Positions 28,028 through 34,420 of a stretch of 64,000 nucleotides of DNA are shown one piece after another. How positions within the stretch are numbered: the stretch's first letter is position 1; each line of letters starts with the position of its first letter. Origin of the DNA: Acidobacteriota bacterium (GTDB taxonomy: Bacteria; Acidobacteriota; Blastocatellia; Pyrinomonadales; Pyrinomonadaceae); assembly GCA_019639195.1 (NCBI GenBank), contig JAHBSI010000001.1, positions 1-64,000 of the forward strand, given 5' to 3'. The translations under genes and the position numbers were made by a program. Below the pieces are notes generated by a model. The model worked only from the letters and a program-made list of their open reading frames with translations. It made no database searches and was not told where the DNA came from.

Positions 28028-29290
28028 ATGAATCTTGACGATCCCGCAAACCATTTTGCTTCCCTGGACGCGGCGGACAGCCTTGGTCATTTCCGAGACT
28101 GCTTCCTGATACCAAAGGCAGCGGACGGGAGCGACACGATCTATTTCACCGGCAATTCGCTCGGCCTTCAGCCAAAGACCGCACGTTCATTCATCGAAGT
28201 TGAGCTCGACGACTGGGCGAGGCTCGGCGTCGAAGGGCATCTGCATGCGGCGCATCCGTGGCTTCCGTATCACGAATTCCTGACCGAGAAAATGGCCCGC
28301 ATCGTCGGTGCCGAACCTCTCGAAACCGTCGTAATGAATTCGCTTACGGTCAATCTTCATCTGCTGCTAGTTTCCTTTTATCGCCCTGCCGGCCGCAGGC
28401 GAAAGATCATCGTCGAGAAAGGCTCGTTCCCCTCTGACAGATACGCAATTCTCTCGCATCTGAAATTGCACGGCGTTTCGGATGACGCTCTTATCGAGCT
28501 CGCCCCACGCGACGGCGAAGCGACACTCCGAACCGACGATATTCTCGGAGTGATCGAACGCGAGGCCGATGAGCTCGCCCTCGTAATGCTTGGCGGCGTA
28601 AATTACTACACCGGACAGGCTTTTGCTATGGCCGCGATCACCGAAGCGGGACATCGTGCCGGTGCCGTCGTCGGATTCGACCTTGCACACGCGGCCGGAA
28701 ACCTCGAGCTAAAACTTCACGACTGGAACGTCGATTTCGCCGCGTGGTGCTCTTACAAATACCTGAACGCAGGGCCCGGCGGCATCGCCGGTGCGTTCGT
28801 CCACGCACGGCATTCGAAAGCTTTTGACTTGCCGCGATTCGCCGGTTGGTGGGGCCACGATAAGGAGACGCGATTCCAGATGGGCCCGGATTTTGTTCCG
28901 CTTGCGGGAGCCGAAGGCTGGCAGGTCTCGAACCCGCCGATCTTCCAGATGGCGGCATTGCGGGCATCGCTCGATATTTTTGACGAGGCCGGAATGTCCG
29001 CCCTTCGCGAAAAGAGCATGAAGCTTACCGGCTTCCTCGAAACGCTCCTTAGTAAGATCGCCGATGAACGGATCGAACTTATAACGCCGAAGGATCCCGA
29101 GCAGCGAGGCTGCCAGCTTTCGATCCGCGTCAGAGACGCCGACAAACGCCTCTTTGATGCGATCACCGCTCGCGGGGTCATCGCCGATTGGCGCGAACCC
29201 GACGTCATTCGCGTCGCACCCGTGCCGCTCTACAACTCGTTCGAGGACGTGCACCGCTTCGCCGAAATTTTGCAGGAGTGCTTGAGCTGA
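28028..29290 (+). CDS. kynU: Kynureninase
   Basis: A PLP enzyme that cleaves kynurenine or 3-hydroxykynurenine to (3-hydroxy)anthranilate plus alanine. 420 residues, the usual bacterial length. Diagnostic segments: YFTGNSLGLQPK near the N-terminus, GVEGHLHAAHPWLPYHE, VGFDLAHAAGNLELKLHDW, and the PLP-lysine K244 in WCSYKYLNAGPGG. Followed on the same strand by kynurenine 3-monooxygenase after 87 nt. Alanine released here could feed the alanine dehydrogenase encoded at 15703-16833. Confidence 0.97.
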   Translation: MNLDDPANHFASLDAADSLGHFRDCFLIPKAADGSDTIYFTGNSLGLQPKTARSFIEVELDDWARLGVEGHLHAAHPWLPYHEFLTEKMARIVGAEPLETVVMNSLTVNLHLLLVSFYRPAGRRRKIIVEKGSFPSDRYAILSHLKLHGVSDDALIELAPRDGEATLRTDDILGVIEREADELALVMLGGVNYYTGQAFAMAAITEAGHRAGAVVGFDLAHAAGNLELKLHDWNVDFAAWCSYKYLNAGPGGIAGAFVHARHSKAFDLPRFAGWWGHDKETRFQMGPDFVPLAGAEGWQVSNPPIFQMAALRASLDIFDEAGMSALREKSMKLTGFLETLLSKIADERIELITPKDPEQRGCQLSIRVRDADKRLFDAITARGVIADWREPDVIRVAPVPLYNSFEDVHRFAEILQECLS

Positions 29291-29334
29291 ACCGGGGCGT
29301 AGGACAGCAGAGCGCACCGTTGGGCCGATCTAAT

Positions 29335-29372
29335 CAATTTACGATCTGCCAATTTACAATTTACAATTCGCA
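29335..29372 (+). repeat. AATTTAC heptamer cluster between kynU and kmo
   Basis: CAATTTAC occurs at 29335, with further AATTTAC/ATTTACA copies in a run at 29351-29368. The run is AT-rich against the background. It also supplies a TACAAT that could serve as a -10 for kmo (10 nt before its ATG). Confidence 0.6.
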
Positions 29373-29377
29373 CATTG

Positions 29378-30721
29378 ATGACCGATCCGAAAATTTCCAT
29401 TGTTGGTGCCGGGCTTGCCGGTTCACTGCTTTCGATCTATCTTGCAAAACGCGGATTCGCGGTCGATCTCTTTGAAGCGCGAAGCGATATGCGGATCGGC
29501 GAAGCTGCACGCGGCCGGTCGATCAATATGGCACTATCGGATCGCGGCATCGCGGCACTTCGGGAGGTCGGTATGGATGAGTATATGCTCGATCACGCCA
29601 TCCCGATGCACGGACGTTTGATCCACACGCCTGCTGGCGACACAAAGCTGTTGCCGTACAGCGGCCGCAAAGGCGAATACATCAACTCGATCTCGCGTGC
29701 GGGGCTGAACGCCGCACTGATGACCGAAGCCGAAAAACACGACGGAGTTTCATTCTTTTTCAAAGAGCAATGTGCGGCCTACGATCTTTCGAGCTCCGAA
29801 CTCGAATTTGCCTCGGGCAAAAAGGCCCGAAGCAGCCTTGTCTTTGCCGCCGACGGTGCCGGCTCCGCTTTGCGTCAGTCGCTCGCCAAAGAGGTTGACG
29901 GCTTTGCGTCTCACTCCGACTTTCTCGAACACGGCTACAAAGAGCTCGTGATCCCGCCGGGCGAAGGCGGTAAATTTCTGATCGAGAAGAACGCCCTTCA
30001 CATCTGGCCGCGGCACAAGTTTATGATGATCGCCCTTCCGAACCTCGACGGAAGCTTCACCTGCACGCTGTTTCTGGCGTTGAAGGCAGCCGAGAACAGC
30101 GACGAACCATCGTTTGAAAAGTTGACCGACGAGGCCGCTCTTACGGATTTCTTCGCGAGAGAATTTGCTGATGCTTTGCCGCTGATGCCGACGCTCGCGG
30201 AAGACTTTTTTTCGAACCCGACGGGCACACTTGGCACGGTCGATTGTTCGCCCTGGCACGCAGACGGCCGCGTACTGCTGCTCGGTGACGCGGCCCACGC
30301 GATGGTGCCGTTCTATGGCCAGGGAATGAATTGCGCGTTCGAGGACGTGCGGACGCTTGACGGTCTTATCGAAACGCACGGCTCCGAATGGAGTTCGATC
30401 TTCGAGGCCTTCGAACAGGAACGCAAGCCGAATGCGGCAGCGATCCAAACAATGGCGATCGAGAATTTTTATGAGATGCGGGACAAGGTCGCTGACCCCG
30501 TTTTTCAGCGAAAGCGAGAACTCGAAACGCGCCTTGAGCAGACCTACGAAGACTATTTCTCGAAATACTCGATGGTCACGTTCCGCGAAGACCTTCCTTA
30601 CGCCGAGGCCCGACGACGCGGAAATCTGCAGGACGAGCTGCTGATGCGGCTTTGTTCAGAGGCCGGCGAAGGTCATACTGTCGATGCCGCAACAGCGATC
30701 GAGCTCGTCCGCTCGCTTTGA
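29378..30721 (+). CDS. kmo: Kynurenine 3-monooxygenase
   Basis: An FAD and NADPH-dependent hydroxylase making 3-hydroxykynurenine. 447 residues: FAD-binding GxGxxG at the N-terminus (VGAGLAGSLLSIYLAKRGF), the GRSINMALSDRG segment specific to KMO, and the GDAAHAMVPFYGQGMNCAFED motif of the second FAD contact, followed by a hydrophobic C-terminal half. The start is the ATG at 29378; a TTG one codon earlier is possible. It lies downstream of kynU in the same orientation and is probably cotranscribed with it. Confidence 0.96.
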   Translation: MTDPKISIVGAGLAGSLLSIYLAKRGFAVDLFEARSDMRIGEAARGRSINMALSDRGIAALREVGMDEYMLDHAIPMHGRLIHTPAGDTKLLPYSGRKGEYINSISRAGLNAALMTEAEKHDGVSFFFKEQCAAYDLSSSELEFASGKKARSSLVFAADGAGSALRQSLAKEVDGFASHSDFLEHGYKELVIPPGEGGKFLIEKNALHIWPRHKFMMIALPNLDGSFTCTLFLALKAAENSDEPSFEKLTDEAALTDFFAREFADALPLMPTLAEDFFSNPTGTLGTVDCSPWHADGRVLLLGDAAHAMVPFYGQGMNCAFEDVRTLDGLIETHGSEWSSIFEAFEQERKPNAAAIQTMAIENFYEMRDKVADPVFQRKRELETRLEQTYEDYFSKYSMVTFREDLPYAEARRRGNLQDELLMRLCSEAGEGHTVDAATAIELVRSL

Positions 30722-31189
30722 TCACTTGCTCGCGGCCGCGTATTGTCCCGGCTGATAACTTCCGGCCGGCGTGCGGAACGCAACATTGAAACGGTTCCAC
30801 GTATTGATCATCGTGATCACGTATGTAAGATCCGCCAGCTCAGCCTCGCTGAACTGTTCTCTCGCCGCCGAGTAAACGTCGTCCGGCACGTCCTGATCCG
30901 TGAGACGCGTCACGGCTTCGGCCCAGCCGAGTGCGGCGCGTTCGCGAGGTGTAAAGAGGTCGGTCTCACGCCAGGCATTCAGCAGGTAAATGCGCTGTTC
31001 CGTTTCGCCTTCGTGCCGAAGGTCTTTTGAGTGCATATCAAGGCAGTATGCACAGCCGTTGATCTGCGAAACGCGCATATCGATCAGATGCATCAAACTT
31101 CGCTCTATCGTCGCTCCATCGAGATACGATTGGGCCGTAAGAAGCGCCTTGAACAGGTCTTTGTTTGTAGAGCCATAATTAATTCGCAT
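30722..31189 (-). CDS. Carboxymuconolactone decarboxylase / AhpD-like protein
   Basis: 155 residues. The AhpD-type redox motif is C-A-Y-C in QINGCAYCLDMHSKDLR, with the conserved downstream His. These proteins form all-helical oligomers and act as alkylhydroperoxidases or related thiol reductants; true gamma-carboxymuconolactone decarboxylases lack the CxxC. GGAGG lies 5 nt before the ATG. The stop is directly adjacent to the end of kmo (convergent), and the start faces the formamidase-like gene across a 97-bp region with a clear inverted repeat. Confidence 0.92.
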   Translation of the reverse strand: MRINYGSTNKDLFKALLTAQSYLDGATIERSLMHLIDMRVSQINGCAYCLDMHSKDLRHEGETEQRIYLLNAWRETDLFTPRERAALGWAEAVTRLTDQDVPDDVYSAAREQFSEAELADLTYVITMINTWNRFNVAFRTPAGSYQPGQYAAASK

Positions 31190-31234
31190 AATTTCCTCCG
31201 GGATGAGTAAAATGTGGGTCAGTATCTGGCCATG

Positions 31235-31262
31235 ATTCTATTCTAGACCTCTCGAATAGAAT
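31235..31262. promoter_or_regulatory. 9-bp inverted repeat in the divergent ahpD-like / kynB-like promoter region
   Basis: ATTCTATTC (31235-31243) and GAATAGAAT (31254-31262) are perfect complements separated by 10 nt, giving a helical-turn spacing of about 19 bp centre to centre. Probable operator for one or both flanking genes. Confidence 0.55.
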
Positions 31263-31286
31263 TTCTAAGCTCGGACGAAAAAGCTT

Positions 31287-32045
31287 ATGACCTCAAAATT
31301 CTTCGACATCTCGATACCGCTCGACTTTCACGGGCCGCAGCCGAACGCCTTCGGCGTAGAGCGTGCCGAGGCAAATTCGCTCGGTGACACTCGCTCCGGG
31401 TCGAGCGTGAATTTTGAACGATACTCATTCACTCCCCACTGCAGCGGCACGCACACCGAATGCGTCGGCCACATAACGCACGAAAGGATCTCGATCCGGT
31501 CATGTCTCGAAGACATCATCGTTCCGGCGGTTCTCTTGAGCCTCGAGCCCGAGCGGGATTCTCCCGAACATTATTCGGCAAAGCTGCCCGGCGACCTGCA
31601 TCTGACCGCAAGCGGCATTGATACGGCCTTGGCTCGCGTCGGCATCGATCACCGCAGTCTGCTCGAAAACGAAGCGTTGGTCGTTCGCACCTTGCCGAAC
31701 GATCCTTCCAAGATGGCGGCCGTTTACGACGAACGAAATGTCCCGCCGTATTTCACCGACGAAGCGATCGAGATGGTCATGCGCTTTGGCGTAAAGCACC
31801 TGCTCGTCGATCTGCCCTCGATCGACCGCATCTCGGATGGCGGGATTCTGGCAAACCATCGCTCGTTCTGGAATATTCCGCCCGGCAGTTTTGACGCGGA
31901 CGCCGACACACGCCGCAACGCAACCATCACCGAGCTGATCTATGTCCCGAACAACGTCCCGGACGGCGAGTATCAGCTCAACCTCCAGATCGCGCCATTC
32001 GAGGCCGACGCCGCACCAAGCCGCCCGCTCCTGATCGCCAAATAG
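31287..32045 (+). CDS. Cyclase family protein, probable kynurenine formamidase
   Basis: 252 residues of the KynB/cyclase (PF04199) fold. The metal motif is HCSGTHTECVGH (normally HxGTHxDxxxH); the usual Asp is Glu here, a conservative but notable change. KynB-type enzymes hydrolyse N-formylkynurenine to kynurenine and formate. The location beside kynU and kmo supports this role, although the cyclase family also includes other amidases. No Shine-Dalgarno is obvious. Tryptophan 2,3-dioxygenase, which would supply its substrate, is not in the window. Confidence 0.82.
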   Translation: MTSKFFDISIPLDFHGPQPNAFGVERAEANSLGDTRSGSSVNFERYSFTPHCSGTHTECVGHITHERISIRSCLEDIIVPAVLLSLEPERDSPEHYSAKLPGDLHLTASGIDTALARVGIDHRSLLENEALVVRTLPNDPSKMAAVYDERNVPPYFTDEAIEMVMRFGVKHLLVDLPSIDRISDGGILANHRSFWNIPPGSFDADADTRRNATITELIYVPNNVPDGEYQLNLQIAPFEADAAPSRPLLIAK

Positions 32046-32071
32046 CCTCTCCGATCGGCGGCCTTCATTAG

Positions 32072-32270
32072 TGCATTCGTGGCTATTCCGATTCTTATTT
32101 CGGGCGAGGGAGCAACGCCCAAAAGCAGGAACCGCAAAGAACGCAAAGCTCCCGCAAAGGTCGCAAAGGAGTGTGAGGGTTGGACACTGCCTTTCTTCGT
32201 GCATTCGTGGCTATTCTGCCCTTTGCGTCCTTTGCGTCTTCGTTCCTTTGCGGCATTTGCGGTTTTCTCT
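32072..32270. repeat. Second copy set of the GCATTCGTGGCTA / CTTTGCG repeat family
   Basis: Two direct copies of GTGCATTCGTGGCTATTC flank a CCGCAAAGAACGCAAAG block. The complementary CTTTGCGTCCTTTGCG block follows. The words are shared with the element at 16961-17260, but here the outer motif is in direct rather than inverted orientation. Confidence 0.7.
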
Positions 32271-32300
32271 TTTGAACGCGGTCCCCCTGAACGTGACGCC

Positions 32301-32368
32301 CTTACTTGCCGTGCGGGCTTCTGCAACACGACGAGTGTCCGTACTTGCCGTGTGGGCTTCCGCAATAT
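32301..32368 (+). repeat. Imperfect 39-bp tandem repeat, two copies
   Basis: Copy one has TTACTTGCCGTGCGGGCTTC (from 32302); copy two has GTACTTGCCGTGTGGGCTTC (from 32341). Each continues into a TGCAA/CGCAA end. The period is 39 bp. Function unknown. Confidence 0.65.
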
Positions 32369-32413
32369 TGCCCCACGGAATGGGTTCACTTTTAAGTTTT
32401 CAAAGATCGAACA

Positions 32414-32435
32414 TGATGCAACAATTATTGCATCA
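32414..32435. promoter_or_regulatory. 8-bp perfect dyad upstream of a small membrane-protein gene
   Basis: TGATGCAA (32414-32421) and TTGCATCA (32428-32435) surround a 6-nt AT-rich centre. AAGAT (32404-32408) and ATCTT (32436-32440) extend the symmetry. It resembles a helix-turn-helix operator about 120 nt before the gene at 32557. Confidence 0.45.
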
Positions 32436-32556
32436 ATCTTCATAAGTATATCATCTCTGCCGACCTTGTCAACCCTATTTTTTGCGCTTTGGACATCTGG
32501 GCGGCTCTTGTTGCAAAATACTGCTCTAAGTTTCGGCCGAGTGCCCAATATCGCTT

Positions 32557-33009
32557 ATGCAGGATCAACAAATGCTCAGTCCGTCGGAGCCGCGACAGTG
32601 CTTCAAATGCAACTTTGAGGGAATGGGTTCGAACATCACGTGCCCGCGATGTCGAAAGAATCATTTCCTTTCGGCATCAAGTGTTCGGACGCGCGGAACG
32701 ATACTTGTGGTCGTCGGCCTGTTTCTGATCGCTTTGATCGGCGGTATCGGAGCTTTCATTGCGATCCTGCTTTTCGGCTCCGCTAACCAGGACGCGGCAT
32801 CGGCCAAACGGCTCAACGAGGCGATCCCGGTTCTATTTGTGGTCTATGGCCTTTTCGCAGTTCTGATAGCATTCGGCCTGAACTCATTGCTCTCAGGCAT
32901 TTGGATGCTCGTAACAGGCCGCCGGAATCGTGTGATGTTCTGGATCATGTGGGGATTATTGGGTTTACTTGGCATTGCGGTGATAATCGTGCGGGTGATG
33001 ATCAAGTAG
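32557..33009 (+). CDS. Small zinc-ribbon membrane protein, function unknown
   Basis: 150 residues. The N-terminus carries a short zinc-ribbon-like motif CFKC-x11-CPRC at about 15-33. Three hydrophobic segments follow (about 48-72, 89-115 and 124-147). It is probably an inner-membrane protein with a cytoplasmic metal-binding knuckle. I do not recognise a named family. It stands alone; the upstream region is repeat-rich and holds a dyad that may be an operator. Convergent with the HxlR gene. Confidence 0.75.
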   Translation: MQDQQMLSPSEPRQCFKCNFEGMGSNITCPRCRKNHFLSASSVRTRGTILVVVGLFLIALIGGIGAFIAILLFGSANQDAASAKRLNEAIPVLFVVYGLFAVLIAFGLNSLLSGIWMLVTGRRNRVMFWIMWGLLGLLGIAVIIVRVMIK

Positions 33010-33045
33010 CCGTACATCACAACGTATCACTCCACAGTAACCCAC

Positions 33046-33429
33046 CTAGACGTCAACTTTCGATCGACGGCTTAAGTGCTCTCGGCCGAAATCGCGGATG
33101 CTCTGCAAGAGCGGTATTAGCCCTTGTCCGTACTCCGTCAACGAGTATTCAACCGGGCTCGGAATACGGCCCGTCGGTTTACGGTTCACTATCCCGTCAG
33201 CCTCCAACTCCCGGAGCTGCTGCGTCAAGACCTTCTGCGAAATATCAGGGACGAGCCTTCTTAACGCCGCAAAATGCTTTGGCGATTCCGCGAGCCAATA
33301 GATCAATATCAGCTTCCATTTGCCGCCGATAGCCGCAAAAGCCGCGGTCAACGGACACCCGTCAACCGGATTCGCACGGGCCGATCGGCTGCTACCGTTA
33401 CCTAAAAGTGCCCTCTTGAAGTCCGTCAT
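33046..33429 (-). CDS. HxlR family winged-helix transcriptional regulator
   Basis: 127 residues with the full HxlR domain: CPLTAAFAAIGGKWKLILIYWLAESPKHFAALRRLVPDISQKVLTQQLRELEADGIV, then the wing with PVEYSLTEYG. The conserved Cys at the domain start (DGCPL), used for thiol or electrophile sensing in some members, is present. The gene is divergent from the NIPSNAP gene. Its TATAAT ends 8 nt before the ATG, and a perfect dyad covers its -35, which fits autoregulation and control of the neighbour. Confidence 0.94.
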   Translation of the reverse strand: MTDFKRALLGNGSSRSARANPVDGCPLTAAFAAIGGKWKLILIYWLAESPKHFAALRRLVPDISQKVLTQQLRELEADGIVNRKPTGRIPSPVEYSLTEYGQGLIPLLQSIRDFGREHLSRRSKVDV

Positions 33430-33437
33430 TGCTATCG

Positions 33438-33466
33438 ATTATATTCCTGTTGTTCGTAAGTACGAA
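33438..33466 (-). promoter_or_regulatory. hxlR-type regulator promoter with overlapping operator
   Basis: -10 TATAAT (33443-33438), 17-nt spacer and -35 TTCGTA (33466-33461). The dyad TTCGTA-AG-TACGAA (33453-33466) covers the -35 exactly and also lies 33 nt before the TTG start of the NIPSNAP gene on the other strand. The arms are perfect complements. Confidence 0.6.
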
Positions 33467-33499
33467 ATCATTTTTTTGGTTCGAAATGGAGGAAAACCG

Positions 33500-33823
33500 T
33501 TGATCGTCGAAGTGCGCAGCTATAGGACCAAGCCGGGAAAACGGGAAGAGTTCCTTAGATTTTTTGAAGAGCAGGCAGTGCCCGCCCAGAAGGAGTTCGG
33601 CATCCAGATAATGGGGCCATTTATAGACCTTGAGAACCCAAACAAGTTCGTCTGGCTAAGGGGCTTTGACTCCCTTGCCGATCGAGACGAGGTAAAAGAC
33701 GCTTTCTATTCGGGGGCGGTATGGAAAGACGAACTGGAGGCGATCGCAATGCCAATGTTGGATAGCTATGACGTAGTTCTTTGCGAGACGGTCTCCGGCT
33801 TCTTCGCAGACAGGATGCAGTAA
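33500..33823 (+). CDS. NIPSNAP family protein with TTG start
   Basis: 107 residues in a dimeric alpha/beta-barrel (ferredoxin-like) fold: IVEVRSYRTKPGKREEFLRFFEEQAVPAQKEFGIQIMGPFID, then KFVWLRGFDSLADRDE. The start is placed at TTG 33500 because GGAGG ends 7 nt upstream and homologous NIPSNAP proteins begin at this point; there is no suitable ATG. Function unknown; members are sometimes linked to stress or vesicle proteins. Divergent from HxlR with a shared operator, and followed after 5 nt by the first single-domain exported protein. Confidence 0.85.
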   Translation: MIVEVRSYRTKPGKREEFLRFFEEQAVPAQKEFGIQIMGPFIDLENPNKFVWLRGFDSLADRDEVKDAFYSGAVWKDELEAIAMPMLDSYDVVLCETVSGFFADRMQ

Positions 33824-33828
33824 GTAAT

Positions 33829-34416
33829 ATGAGCGATTTGAGTATCAAGACGATCTTTCTGATGATCTTTGCCGTCGTGTCGTTTCTCCCAGAGTGTGTG
33901 GCGGCTCAACAGAAACCTTCGCCCGTAAGGCCCGAGTCAGTGGAACGCGACGGTCAACGCGACTTCGACTGGCAAACAGGAAAGTGGAAAGTAAATTTAC
34001 GCCGGCGATTGCACCCGCTGACCGGGTCTACCGAATGGGTCGAGTACGAGGGCACGTCGACTGTTAGACCGGTTTTGGGCGGCCGCGGGAGTCTGCTGGA
34101 ACTTGAATTGAGTGGTCCTGCGGGCCGGATCGAGGGTTTGGGCCTGCGTCTTTACAATCCGTCAACGCGGCAATGGAGCCTAAACTGGGCCAACGGGAGC
34201 GACGGCGCAATGAGCACACCGATGACAGGTGAGTTCAAAAACGGTGTCGGGGAATTTTTTGATCAGGAAACATATAACGGTCGGGCCATCTACGTAAAGA
34301 ACGGGTTCTTTGACGTAAGCGCTGACTTCGCGCGCTTTGAACAGGCTTTCTCCGACGACGGCGGAAAGTCTTGGGAAATAAATTGGATAATGACCTTCAA
34401 AAGGATCAAAGGATAG
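33829..34416 (+). CDS. Exported protein with one copy of a repeated unknown domain
   Basis: 195 residues: signal peptide (about 1-26) and one domain of about 155 residues opening ERDGQRDFDWQTGKWKV and containing LRLYNPSTRQWSLNWA, then GEFFDQETYNGRAI and FSDDGGKSWEINWI. The start ATG at 33829 is 5 nt after the NIPSNAP stop. It resembles DUF1579-like exported lipocalin-type domains, but I do not claim membership. Two further copies of the same domain lie in the next gene, 4 nt downstream. Part of the probable HxlR-controlled operon. Confidence 0.85.
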   Translation: MSDLSIKTIFLMIFAVVSFLPECVAAQQKPSPVRPESVERDGQRDFDWQTGKWKVNLRRRLHPLTGSTEWVEYEGTSTVRPVLGGRGSLLELELSGPAGRIEGLGLRLYNPSTRQWSLNWANGSDGAMSTPMTGEFKNGVGEFFDQETYNGRAIYVKNGFFDVSADFARFEQAFSDDGGKSWEINWIMTFKRIKG

Positions 34417-34420
34417 TCGA

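Larger units (their letters stand above)
32046..32556. other. 511-bp intergenic region made of short repeat families
   Basis: No credible gene; the long reading frames here only translate repeats. In order it holds a GTGCATTCGTGGCTATTC copy (32072-32089), a CCGCAAAGAACGCAAAG block (32131-32168), a second GTGCATTCGTGGCTATTC copy (about 32199-32216), a CTTTGCGTCCTTTGCG..TTTGCGG block (32221-32266), a 39-bp tandem repeat (32301-32368) and a TGATGCAA dyad (32414-32435). Confidence 0.75.

Noticed and set aside
29750..30448. 232-codon minus-strand frame opposite kmo
   Set aside because: Shadow of kmo; composition unlike a real protein.
32301..32368. Degenerate CRISPR with two repeats
   Set aside because: Only two imperfect copies, 39-bp period with almost no spacer, no cas genes.
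32079..32618. Frames reading through the intergenic repeats at 32 kb
   Set aside because: The translations are products of CGCAAAG/CTTTGCG words (Lys/Arg/Glu-rich) and overlap the start of a better supported gene.
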